Of a DNA stretch of 64,000 nucleotides, positions 49,521 to 61,764 are shown in pieces (the stretch's first letter is position 1; each line of letters opens with the position of its first letter). The notes below the pieces were generated by a model that saw only the letters and a program-made list of their open reading frames with translations, did not search any database and had not been told where the DNA came from. This stretch comes from Diadema setosum (taxonomy: Eukaryota; Echinodermata; Echinoidea; Diadematoida; Diadematidae): contig CM067067.1 in assembly GCA_033980235.1 (NCBI GenBank), forward strand, positions 17,073,239-17,137,238, read 5' to 3'. The position numbers and the translations under genes were made by a program.

Positions 49521-49749
49521 CTACGTTAAACAATTTAAACAGTAAAATTACACGAATACTGCACAAAATAATCTTTATTCGTCTTAAAATCACAGGTTTC
49601 TGATGTAACTCAGTTTCACAACTAAAAATGAAGTATTTTACGGGCTAAGTGTAAAAACTACATCAGATTTGCTGTATTTAGTTCAAACAGAACAAATCTA
49701 TGTTTTTTCCTGTAAAAATACAGGGTTTTTTTTTTTTTTACATTGTGTC

Positions 49750-52700
49750 TATTTGCGAGAGTGCATTACAGAGTTGAAGTTATGGGTGATTGTTTTATCT
49801 GATAGCTAATAAGTTGTGCTCCCAATCGAGTTGAATCATCGTCCTTACATATCGGTGGAATAATGTCTTTAATGCAGGATGTGGCAAACTGGTTTGCCCT
49901 CATTTTGTACTCATTATTTGAACAAATACTGAGTGATCACAATAAAAAATAAACTGTGGACTATGGACTATGAACTATTCACGTATCATTTCATATTTTT
50001 CCTTACTTTTGAATACGTTGTATTTCACATGTCACTTGGTGTTTAAGAAAATAACAGAACCAACACCTAACCTAATCAAACTAAATGAATGATAGCAGTG
50101 TCAATGATAACGTGACTATTAAATGTATACGATAAATCTAGATCATTTCCACTTCACCATTGAAAACGCCTGACAGCTTTGTGTACGATACTGCCCTGTG
50201 CCATGAATACATACCCGTTGTGCATCTTAAATCATCTCATCGAAATTGGATCGGTATCGAGCAATTTTGGGACACCCGTATAGGTCAATTGAAATCATCG
50301 GTAAACAGATTGCTGTAATAAGACATTGGGAACATTTTGGTATAACGGATGCGGTTCAACAGAAATTCTTGGTTTCAAATCCTGCCTGGGGCCTACATCC
50401 TTACAAAAGAATACTGGTATATCAAGACACTAAATTCCGCATAGCCCAAGTATAGTGTACATATGTCGGCACCTGCCATTACTGGAATAATAGTACATGC
50501 CAGCAGTGTCCTGCATGTGATTAAGGGTAACACATGAGAAGTCAGCCTGGACCCGTAAAGTTAGCCATAGACAAGCCAGCTGTAGTTAGCCCATGTGCAC
50601 AATTCCTATGTGACATTTCTGTTACCATGGAAAATTGACATGTACATTGTATGCTGAGGCTTTTTTTTTTCGTGCAAATGCAAGATGATATGACTCTTTA
50701 ACAGAAAGAAATATTTCTTTCTGTGTTTCTGTGTTTCTTTCTTTCTTTCTTTCTAATTTCTTGATATCTGAGTTACGAGAAATGGATATAATCTAAATGA
50801 GTTTGCCATGCATGTTTTTATCTGTCTGTTTGATTGTTGTTTTTGACAAGTCGTCGTGTATTCGTGAACAGGAGCATAGAAAATGTATTGCTATATTTGC
50901 CGCTTCATGTCTGATATCTTGTATCAAACATGGTGCATTCAAAAATCAGAGTAACAAGATCTGTTGAGCATGTTTAGTAACTTAAAATGTAGGAACAGGT
51001 TGTTTTTGTTTTGTTTTTTCTTCTGAGGACCAATTGGTCAAATACTGTAATGGTTACGTGGTTTCTGTCAATGCTTTTGTGTTTTTATACAGTTTGCTTG
51101 TATCAGTCGTGGGTGTGTCGTCCAAACCTTAGGCAAGCCTTGTAGTTGCCACTTATATAGGTACGACCTTCTTTGAGGTTGAAACACGTAGGCCTAATTA
51201 TGTTCAACATAATAGTCATGCGTTCATGACTGACATGATATAGTCGATCTCGTTCCACTCGTCTCTCTTCGTTCTAGCGGTCGCCATTTATCATACGAAT
51301 TCAGAACGGGATGTGCGACCCTCAAAGCCAAAACATCGCAATATGGTCTTTTTCAACAGATGCTGGCTCATCATAAATCTACACTGAACTGAAGATACCA
51401 CGACATAATTTATCCCCTAACTTTGATTTTCATCTTCAGACAATCAAAAGACCCCCCCCCCCAGAAATAATATAGCGAGGCAAAATTAAAAGAATGAGGA
51501 TAAGATGGCAAGGGAAGAGTGAAAGGAAACGCCTCATGTTAGACATGCATGCGGTTTGTATTGAAAATCGCGGTAGGTGTACAGATCTCCCAACCATGAT
51601 AAATGAATTTCATCACCCGATCTTCAGATACATTAATCTAACTCAGCGGGTATATGGCCAAATAAAGATTACCGCCTTCCACGTGTTTTAGTTGGGAAAA
51701 GTGCATGATGCATCTCAATATGTATTATGCATCTGTCGTGGGGCTTAATGCACGTTGCCAATATACGTTTACAAAGATGGTAATCATGAAAATAAGATTT
51801 TCTTGTTTATTTCCTCATTTCACGATAAAATGTGAGAGACTGGAACTTGATGTCTACTTCATTGTCATTCTTATAGGACTGACTGACTGATCTGTCTATC
51901 GTTTTCATTATGTTGGAATAAATGTATAAGTCTCTACTGAGTTTTATATTTGTGAACCAGTGTTTGATTTGCGTGTGAATTTGTCGGATCACATAATATT
52001 CATATACGTTACACAAAAATTACCGGTGTCATTACCCCCCCCCCCCCCCCTTGCGAAAGGTGTTTCTCCCCACCCCCAGCTATCTACCTCTCTGTGTTTC
52101 TTTTTCTCTCTCTCCAATCTTGTTGCTTATTTCGTATTTTCCTCTCTTTCTTTCTTATGTGTAATTATCGATGTGTTGATATGATATCAACACTCAATAT
52201 TTACGTGACGACCAGATATTTAGGTAAGGTATTAGGCCTACATCATTTCCCGATTTTTCAAACATTTGCCGATCATTCAAACATTTGCCGATTATCATTA
52301 TATCCTGAAGTGTCGGGTAAACACTATGAATGCCAGCCGTGTTGTCTGGTTCAATATGTTCCATGTTTCATCTTATGTTTTGAATATCAGTCTTATAGAT
52401 ATATGGGTCGTTAAAGCTGTTAATGATAAACCACGTGGGACTGCTATCATCCTAATTTGTCACGCATGCTATGCCTCCATCGGCTTACTTATTCAGATGA
52501 TAATACAGTGTACATGCATAAACCATCATGGCAACAGCTGATTTGTGACAACCAAAAGCTTTGTTATACAGTATCAAGGCTTTCACGAGATAGCGCCAAA
52601 ATGATGGTTGCATGTGAGCTGGATTTCGAAAATAGATTGACAATGTGTTTCATCATACGGAAAAGCACAGTACTGATTTTTGTCCGTTAGTAACCCAGGC

Positions 52701-54300
52701 GGATCCCAAGGGGAAATATAACATGCTAATGAGATGATTTTAACGCATACTTTTCAAGTAAATCATCTAGTTTTAATGAATGTAAACCCACCTAAGAAAT
52801 GATTTTGCGTACATACGTCCAAGGACGCTCTTGTTCCAAAAAACAGCATCTTCAGTTCGTTGTGAGGATCCCACAGGTTTCCGTATATAATGTGGTATCT
52901 CACCATGCTCATCAATGAGAGAGAGAGTTAATTGTGAGACCAAGGGGGTGAAAGCAACCACTTCCCTGATGAGACCCTATATACAACGTATTAAAATATC
53001 TCGTAGAAGTTCATCATGCCTTTATGGGTCTCACAGAAGGCACTTCCACAAATATTCTCTGTAAATATTTTCTTCCATATTCTAACTTATTCTTTCTTTC
53101 AAAATTGTGCCATAAATAAACAAAATAGAATATTGGTCAGTCCTAGCTTACACTGTATAGTTGTCTTTTCAAGTCTCAATATAATTGACTACTTTCGAAA
53201 TTTAGGGGGCAGTTTTATTATTGTATATTATTGTATAAAGGAACTTTTTGAACGAATATGCCTACAACGAAAATTATTTGTAATGTAGTCCAGTAGTTAT
53301 GTGAGGGAAGTAATGTATTCACATTGTTTTACTTTGGATTGAGGTATAGAAATGAGCGTCTCTTATATACCAGCTCAAAATAGGAGGCAATTTTAATTGA
53401 CCACTGTGTTTAAGTAATTTCTACTGATCCATCAAATTTGATGCATGATAATCGTTTTCTGGAATGAAATTATTAAAGTGAGCAAGGATGAAAAAAAAAA
53501 TCAAGCTCGAATTAGGAAGTAGATGACAACGCAGATTATGCAAAGGATCAGAGTAGCAAAATGTATGAATATCTTAAACTCTTATATGGTCGATGAAAGG
53601 AATTACATGTGATGTCATGCAAAAAGCAATCGTTTCTCTGTGAGCAGATCGAACGCCAAGAAAGAATCTTTGGCTGAGAACCAAAAAGCGTTATCGCATT
53701 TTTTTTTTTTTTTTTTTTGGGGGGGGGGTATTGAATTATTTGTATCGTGCTGTAGAGCTTGATTTCATCTACACTATGATGTCATTTTTCGATTTAACTA
53801 CACCTGTACTATCATTTTCGATAAAATGTTCACAATTTTAAACCACAAGGGCAATATTTTACCGATATTTGGAACAATGCTTATGAATCCACTTTTGATT
53901 GAGTAAACATTTTTTTTTTACTGAAAATTGATCGTTTCGTTAAAATTTATGCTCAAATTTTAGAACACGAGAACGCCCTTCTGGTTCTCAGCTGACGGAA
54001 TATTCTTTGGAACAGGATGAGAAGGAAATGCGAATGTGACCTGCTAATTCCTATCACACCAGGCGATGATATTATAAAGATAAAGATGCTTTTCATGCGG
54101 AGGTCTTTGACTCAATTTACCAGAAACGATATCTTCAATTTCGAAGACCGTGCGAATACATATAACAATTCTCTAAGTCGTCTTTTCTTTCTCTCTCTCT
54201 CCCTCTCTTTGGATAGATGTTTACCCATCACTCTTGGATAGATAGGGAACTGGTGACGTAACGCAAACTATTATATAACATAACAACCGGTTTAGTGCTA
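49750..54300. other. Intergenic, no gene supported
   Basis: AT-rich DNA with C or T homopolymers (about 51453, 52036, 53700) and short TTTC tracts near 50740. Open frames at 50246-50455 (+) and 52773-52961 (-) lack splice context or recognised motifs and are not called. Confidence 0.5.
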
Positions 54301-54327
54301 CGCTGTTTCCACTTACTGCAGTGTATA

Positions 54328-54351
54328 ACCATGGAGCTATAGCTCCATGGT
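54328..54351. repeat. 24-bp perfect palindrome
   Basis: ACCATGGAGCTA joined directly to its reverse complement TAGCTCCATGGT, 0.46 kb upstream of the first TM2 gene. It could be a hairpin core of a small element or a regulatory palindrome. Confidence 0.85.
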
Positions 54352-54759
54352 ATAACCTTACACCAAAAACTGGCGTCGTCACATTTACTCAAATAGCAAA
54401 CACTATACTAACTAAATGTAAGAGAAAGAGAATAACGTAATCCCCAAAATTTAATTCGACAGGCAACAGGCGTGGCTGCACACTTCAAACCACGCTCCGC
54501 CCTGGGGCTCCGCGTAATCATGGACGATGACGATGTTACCATATGTCAGCGAATGTCGTCATACACCGACGTTAAGCAAATAAGGAAGAGCGGGATTACA
54601 ATAAAGTATCTCTCATGACGGCTAGTTATCTTTAAACAGTTCAAAGTTTGATCAGTTCGGGCGATAGACGGAAGGTAATACGGCCCAGACGTTGGGTCTA
54701 TAGTCTGATAGTGTAGCTCATTTCTGTGATGCTGATGACATCTTGCCCCGTAAGTGAAA

Positions 54760-54767
54760 TATATAAG
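54760..54767 (+). promoter_or_regulatory. Candidate TATA box of TM2 gene A
   Basis: TATATAAG lies 43 nt before the start codon, implying a very short 5' UTR (about 15-25 nt) if used. An in-frame stop TGA at 54795-54797 bounds the reading frame. Confidence 0.5.
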
Positions 54768-54809
54768 TAGCAGTGTCACGCAACAAAATATCGTTGATTT
54801 TTGCCAATC

Positions 54810-56719
54810 ATGGTTTCTAGTGAAGACAAGCATGACCTATGCGGTACTGAAGCCGTTCCTGGAGGGACAATGTCGCAACATCCAACCTCGTATTCCAACC
54901 CCGGCCATAGCCAACAATGGACCACCCCTGCCACAAGCTCGTACCCACAGCAGGTACAGGCGTTCCAAGCTCCACCCCCGACGTTTCCCCAGGTTATTGT
55001 GACACAGCAGCAACCTGCTGCACCGACTTACGACAACGACCAGGTCTCCGTGGTGCCGCACGGCCCCTCGCCGCCCAATGAGCGCTCCTTTGTGTTAGCC
55101 GCCATCCTCCTGTATTCCCCTCTTGGAATCTTTGGCTGTCATCACTTCTACCTGAATAACCTGTTCCTCGGCTTCGTGTACTCCAGTACGATGGGGATCT
55201 TCGGTATCGGCTGGGTTGTCGATTGGTTCCGAATCTGGTTCCTCGTCAGAGACTGTAACGAAGTCATACGGGAGGTGAGGGAGAAGGGCCACTGGCTTGT
55301 CAGCCACAAGTATCCCGGGATACTCCGAAAGATGTCTGTTATCGATGCCTACCTCTTGTGGTTGCCTCCTTGCGGCTTGTTTGGTAAGTTAACAGTACAA
55401 TGTAGTAGCATGGAGGGGGGGGGGGGTTAGGTATAGACCCATTACTCTGTTAAGAAGTCGTTGGGATTCACTTTTGTTTCTTCACAGAAAATCTCCATAA
55501 ATTGGCAGTATAGAATTCAACTTTAATCTCCTTTAATCTCCAACTTTTAAAAAAAGATGGGGATAAGTAGATATCAATGAGGATTCAAACAGAAAAATTC
55601 CTCGTCAATTCAGTCATGGTGATGAATTATCATATAGAAATCAAACAGTTTTATTTTGTAACTTACTTACCCAACAGATGATTTAGAAATTTGTTGTTGT
55701 TGCTGTTGTTGTTTTTTGTAACCAACAAGATCGACAGTGATTTCGAGATTAAATTTGCTTCTCAGTTCTCTCTGCCGGCATATTAACTGTGATTTTTGTA
55801 CGATATCTTAGTATATATATATATATATATATATAAAAAGAGAACAAAGAAATGTGTGTTAAGTGCATAAAAGGTCTTTTTCACATTTTTTTTTTTGCAA
55901 CTCCTCTCAGAAATATATACGAAATGACAAACCTTTGACACTAGGCACTAATTCGTGTTTGACAAAATAAACAATAATGTAACAGTTATCAAAAGACAAT
56001 GTGCGATTGCTATCTTTTTTCTCTAACAATGAAACTGACCTTAGATAAACCAGCTGCCGAATACCATATTATAAGTTCAATTTACAAAATGATTCTTTAT
56101 TTTCTTTTGACAATTTTTGCGTCCAGGCATCCATCATATGTACCTCGGCCGGGTCCGTTACGGCTTGTTTTACACCGCAACGATAGGTCTGAATGTATTT
56201 AGCTGGTTCATGGATCTGTTTCGCATTCCCTTCCTCGCTTGGAAGGCCAACAAGGAAGTGAAGCTCCTCAAACAGGGCGGGGCCCTCGACCCTCCTCGTT
56301 ACTCCCTCCTCGATGCCTACCTTCTCTTCATGCCGCTTGGACTTTTTGGTCTCCACCACTTTTACCTCCGGAACTACAGCAGGGGCATTCTCTATCTCTT
56401 CACCCTGGGCGTCTTTGGGCTGGGCTGGCTGGCAGACCTCTTCCAGATGCCCCTGCTCGTAAGTGAAGCCAACAAGAGCCTGGACTTACAAGAGCGGGTT
56501 GGGTACGTCATCAACGCGCAGGGGGTTATGCCCGCAACGACAAGCACTGTTATCGTGGTGACGAACAATGCTCCACATGATCAGCCGAGTGGGTACGGCG
56601 TCGAACCACCGCCACCGTATGCTCCCCAAGCCTCAGGGATGCAGACCGTGCTACCGCCTCCTCCAGCTCCGACGCAACCATATCCAACGACGACTTACCC
56701 ACCTCCCGCGGTAGCCTAG
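54810..56719 (+). CDS. Triple TM2-domain protein A (2 exons)
   Basis: Exons 54810-55383 and 56127-56719 join in phase 1 to 388 aa. ATG 54810 has a good context (A at -3, G at +4) and an upstream in-frame stop. Residues 1-89 are Pro/Gln/Ser/Thr-rich and probably disordered. Three TM2 units follow: about 90-146 (GIFGCHHFYL.. GIFGIGWVVDWFR), 177-232 (GLFGIHHMYLGR.. MDLFRI) and 251-308 (GLFGLHHFYL.. GVFGLGWLADLFQ), giving six predicted membrane helices. The tail is Pro-rich with PPPY at 353-356, a PPxY-type WW-binding motif. Single TM2 proteins are membrane proteins with roles suggested near Notch and phagocytosis; the role of a triple unit is not known to me. ATTAAA at 56798 may be the poly(A) signal. 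It is a tandem paralogue of the gene at 61765. Confidence 0.92.
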
Positions 56720-56797
56720 ACCGATGTGAACTCAAAACTCAAAAAACTGTGATGCCTGAAGACCAATAACATTATCAATTTAATGCTTCGCGCTGAC

Positions 56798-56803
56798 ATT
56801 AAA
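56798..56803 (+). terminator. Candidate poly(A) signal ATTAAA of TM2 gene A
   Basis: ATTAAA 79 nt after the stop codon. Confidence 0.4.
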
Positions 56804-59800
56804 TAACAAGGGTGGAGCAGTATGCTTATAATGTCATGATCACTCATCAATCGGCCTGTAAAACCATGATACAAGATGAGCGGATTTGTAAGGGTAGATT
56901 TATGCTCTCATTAGGACATTACATCGCGTTGTTTTTAATCCCTGCAGTAATCAGTTTTGGTTTCAGGCAGATATCTTCTTGCAAAGATTCTTCCACATTC
57001 TCTGATGTTTACAGTTATGAAGAGGATTCGTTGGAACTGTGATTGCACATCTTTGTGTATATAGTGTATCTATATTCATTTGTCGTACAACCCAAACTAC
57101 AGTATCTGCTAAAAGAACTCCAAATCAATGTGTCTACTATATCCTCGATGGCATAGTGTTAATATAGGAATACAATATTCTAAAGCAGTATAGTCTTGCT
57201 GTCAGCCATCAAAAGATTCGGATTTATAATGTGACTGTTAGTGGTTAAGGTCAGTTCAATTCAAAATGACTTTGCTTTATTTTACTTTTACTTTATGGAT
57301 CTTATTATGGTTTCTATCATTTTAAGTCAACTAACCTAGGATTCATAGTCATAAATGGGCAATCTAAAAAATGTACAACAGTTGACTTATGTTGAAATGT
57401 AAACAATGTAATATTTATTACAAGCATTGCCTCCTCAATAAGCGTTATATTTTGTTTGTTTGTTTTTGAACATGTTTTTCTCAAATGCGGCATATATGTC
57501 AAAATAATATTATTGCACATTATTACAGATGATTTTGTATTAAAGGTAGGGAATCTCATTTGCACACCTTAAATGAAGAGTTGTATAAATACAGTGGTAT
57601 GTTGAAGAGAATATCATTTTAGAAACTCCCACAAAGTATTGAAAGTGGTAGGTAACATTTATTACAGTTTTTTTACGGTTAGATTTTGAATTGAATTGTT
57701 TTCGGGGCTCACCGTAAATTCCAGTACATTACTAGGCTACCTTTGCAGACCCATGTACTGCATGTGTGTCCATCATGTATATTTTGTGAAGAAAGTTCAT
57801 CAACACTTACAAACATTTCTATATACATTCTTACCACACACTCTATATGTTATTACATCAGCTCTTGTACTTTTAGATTTGTGTTTATAGATCACAAATA
57901 CAGAAGAATGCAACAAAAAGGCTTAAGTGTGGCTGACACACAGAACTACTGAGTAGGTGAGTTTTGTGCATTATTCAAATTTTAGATAACTGTTGACTTC
58001 CAAATTTCTAAGCAGTGGCCTAAGCAAGTCCCCTGAGGTTCATATTTAATGTTTTGCTGCATTTTGGGAGGTCTGTAAAAGGTATCCCCTACCTTTAAGG
58101 ACAGTTAAGAAATGTTGACGCACCAATTAAACTCCATGTTTGCACTACGGCAAACTCGCCTTGCAATTAAGACTGAGTAATACAATGCCTTGCATTTCAG
58201 TCATCAAATCAAGGTGTGTCATCTCTTTTTCTAATACTCAGATGGTAAAAACAGACGTTTTGAACACTTATTTTTCATTTTAGACATTTTACTCTTGTAC
58301 GGGTAACTGCCTATACAACTGTCTTCATACTTTGGAAGACCAGCAGCACATTGATGGCGCAGCTGAATATGGGCTATCCAGCCCACTGAAGTCCGAACGC
58401 CACCTCCCTTCAAACATTCGTAAGCATACCCCCATATCTCATTTGGGGAAAAAATTCGGTCATTCTGGTATCCCTATGTTATGTAAAGGGTATCGTGCAT
58501 CTTATCTCAAATGGTGTGAATTTGTGTATTGTTATCAACAGAGACTTATTTTGCACTTTACACATAGCACTGACATTTTTTGATATTGCGACATATAACG
58601 GGATGTCCTTGATTTGTTTCATTTCATTTCATTTATTTAAGCATGGCACTTACCTCAGTGCGGAGACTGTTCTTCCGCAGGTCCGTGGGGAGAAAAATAC
58701 AACATTAATTTGTGTATGTTGAGTGATTGTTGTACTTTGTTATTCTGTTGCAGGGCCCCAAGAATAACACTGATTGGCTGCCCTGGGTAAAGAATACTGA
58801 ATGAATAAATAAATAAGAAATTAACTTGTCTGCTACAAATGGTAAACGAAACGAACAAATAATATTTGTCATGTCTTTAGTAGGAATACAGGGTGCTTTC
58901 TGTCTTGAAAGTGCAATTGTATTATTACTGCGAGAAAAATATTGAAATAAATCATGTTATCTATATTTAATGGTCTTGATTCTTGGTCTTGACTGTAGAC
59001 TTTCTTTTTATCATGTCAGTATTTTTATATGGAAATATCTAATGCATCGCACACATTTGACTTATTCGCTACACATTCTGCATCGCATCACATAGCTACT
59101 TCTAAGTATGCAAAATACTGCCTTGTTTTATCTGCTAGCACAAGGACTACATTCAAACTAAAAAGTTAGGAAAATTGTGAAAGAGAAAAATTGAATGTTA
59201 ATTAAAAAAAAAAGAAAGAAAATGTTTCATGTTTATATTGATATTACATGGTAATGTTTATGTAAAAGTGTTATTGAATATCTATGGTAAATTCCGTCCT
59301 AAAGGAAATCCCGCATGTGTGGTTGAATGTTTTTGCATGTGTCTGTGCAGTAAGTGTAAGTGTAAGTATATTGTATTTTTGAAAAATTTAAGTTTGCAAT
59401 AAGAAGAAAAGTGGGAGACAAGAGAAATATATCATCCATTTTAAACAGTGTTTGATGCAAAATAGGCAAACTATATACCGCTGATGAATTTCAATGAATT
59501 AATTTCTCAAATTTAAATCATAACTATGGTTTCTCAATAGAAGTCTGACCAAATAAGAAAAACGCATACATGAGGGAAATCAAATACCATGAAGTTTGGA
59601 CATGTAGCCAACACAGAATTACATGTATCTAATATCATATTGCCAGTTGATGAATATACGATATCATTAGCATCTCTTGGATAATTGAAGCAATAAACTA
59701 TGAAATCTATCACAGTATTGCAGTACGTAATAAAAATACTTAAAAAAGGAACCTTATATCATCTTGTGCCTGAAATGACTTTCTCACCCCGGTAACCATA

Positions 59801-60490
59801 TGTACATGTGCTTTTATAGTATACCGCCTCGTGCAAACAAAAAAAGTCACACGTGACAGTATACATCGCGTGCAGTGGAAATGAGCAAAGGGCGTTTCTC
59901 GGCAAACACATTTCGTATTAACTTTATTAATGTGGCCGATGTCGATTCTTCCATTCTGCATCTTTGCGAACGATTCGCCGTGCTACGGGAAGACGTCTGG
60001 GGTGCGAAGACATGAAACCTAAGGTCATACACCCCCTCTTCAAAGAAAAAAAAAATAGTAATTAAAGGTTCGCAATATTGCGCGATCTCCACCATGCAAT
60101 TTTTCCATATTTTCCAAGCAGAAGTTGCCAATAGTTATTCTTTTTGGAGGAAACAAAAAAAAAAATAAAAATAGATTAGAATCCACATGTACATGAAATA
60201 CGGGCAATAATGACGTCATGTCAGCAGAGTGTTGGTATTGTATTCCCATAATGCTTCAGCTCTGTCAATTATCTTCAGTCACGTTCTTCTGTTATGCTGC
60301 TCGCACCAACTGGAAGAAGCGATACAAGCACCACATGACTGGCCTTTGTAATGTTGTACAATGCAGTACATTATTCTGTATTTGAACGAGATTGCCACCA
60401 ATCTTAACCTTTTCTCTACTAGGACCTGTAGACAGTTTATACATCATTATATATGACATTTTTCTGTACTTATTGCTGACGCTCAAAGCA
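56804..60490. other. Intergenic between the TM2 genes
   Basis: Mostly AT-rich. TTTCATTTCATTTCATTTATTT at about 58616-58639 and, facing it, GGCTGCCCTGGGTAAAG followed by GAATAAATAAATAAG (about 58779-58818) look like retroposon tails. A palindromic TGACGTCA (CRE-like) is at 60211-60218. A 44-codon open frame at 59881-60015 is treated separately as a weak observation. Confidence 0.5.
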
Positions 60491-60497
60491 CCGTATC

Positions 60498-60704
60498 AGG
60501 GCAATTACCCCCGAGGACATTTACCCCCGGCTAAATACTAGTTAGTGGTAAGGTCAGAGTAAAGATTACGGTAGGGTTAGAGTTAGGGTTAGGGTTAGAA
60601 TTTGGGTTAGGGTTAGGATTAGGATTAGGTTCAGGATTAGGTTCAGGATTAGGATTCGGGCTAAGGGAAGGGTCCGGGGTAGTTGCCCAGGGGGTAATTG
60701 CCCT
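60498..60704. mobile_element. TIR element carrying telomere-like TTAGGG units
   Basis: AGGGCAATTACCCCC (60498-60512) and GGGGGTAATTGCCCT (60690-60704) are perfect 15-bp inverted repeats. Between them, about 60570-60660 consists of degenerate (GGTTAG)n, (GATTAG)n and (GTTCAG)n units resembling the metazoan telomere repeat TTAGGG. Non-coding. Its TIR context argues it is a mobile element rather than a healed telomere. Confidence 0.75.
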
Positions 60705-61518
60705 AGACCCTAAAGCACACAGTGGGTTACTCAAGAAGAATGTAACACGGAACCATGACCGTTAATACATGTTCCTACAGTGTAGAATCTTAAAGCATTA
60801 AGTACACGACTCTACGTTATTCCCCCCGTGACGTTCTTCAACATTTTTTTTTCGTAGCTGAGGGGGGGGGGGGGGGGGGGGCTTTCTTGCATAACTCATT
60901 TATCTTTTGATTCTGCAAGTCAATTTACTCAACAACAAAAAATAACAAGACGAAACATCCGGAAACATCTCAATATTTGGACTTCTAACAGAAAGCCTTA
61001 TTTACCAAGACACTTGAAAATTTGGCATAGTCACTCATTAGCAATCATATTGTAGCTATATCTGCATCAGAAATACAAGTTGTAGAGGCTGCTATTACTG
61101 TAATACTTTGTGTTATGTATATAAGATATTGTTAGTCGAAACGCGCAGGCCATAATTCTTGTTCTGTTGAGAGTAGTTGTTTGGTTCGGGGTGTTTCTTT
61201 TGTTTTATTAAGATCATAACGTTGATATGCAAACGATCGAGGGTTTCTATAACGAAAGCCGGACAGGAAGAAAAGACACGTAGAACATCGCACTTTGAGA
61301 CATTAATCATGACCTTGTCGGCGTAAATTGCGTTGTACATAAATTTACCTCATCATAAAAAGACGACACCCTGACCTTCATTCTCTATTTCCCAGGGTCT
61401 TTGCAAGTAAACGGACAGACTTAGAAAAACAGAAGAAGAAAATCACATGCGCGGTATTCAGTATTCAATATATACGTCATATCTATGTTTTGAGGATCAC
61501 GTCACTATCTCACCCACC

Positions 61519-61560
61519 CACGTGATAACAGCAAACAGTGAGTCTGTTTGGCATATAAAT
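61519..61560 (+). promoter_or_regulatory. E-box CACGTG and TATA box of TM2 gene B
   Basis: CACGTG at 61519-61524 and TATAAAT at 61554-61560 lie about 245 and 205 nt upstream of the ATG. A start near 61585-61590 would give a 5' UTR of about 175 nt. Candidate only. Confidence 0.4.
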
Positions 61561-61764
61561 GCAGAATCACAGTAAGGGCATTAACATATTCGGTCCGCGC
61601 GTTGACTTTGGCCATTCGCCGACATTGACATTGCGTGTTGGATCCTTTTGGTATATACAGCGTTGCAAGCAAGGCAACCACTGCTGAGTTCGGTAAAATT
61701 TAGGAGTTTCGACGTAACTCTTTCTCATCTTTCTGTTAAATAAGTTGTCGGAAATAGGAGGAGA

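Noticed and set aside
52773..52961. 62-codon minus-strand open frame with ordinary composition
   Set aside because: No family resemblance or neighbouring exons; kept only as an uncertain note.
60570..60660. Interstitial telomere or chromosome-fusion scar
   Set aside because: The repeat is degenerate and sits inside perfect 15-bp inverted repeats, which fits a mobile element better.
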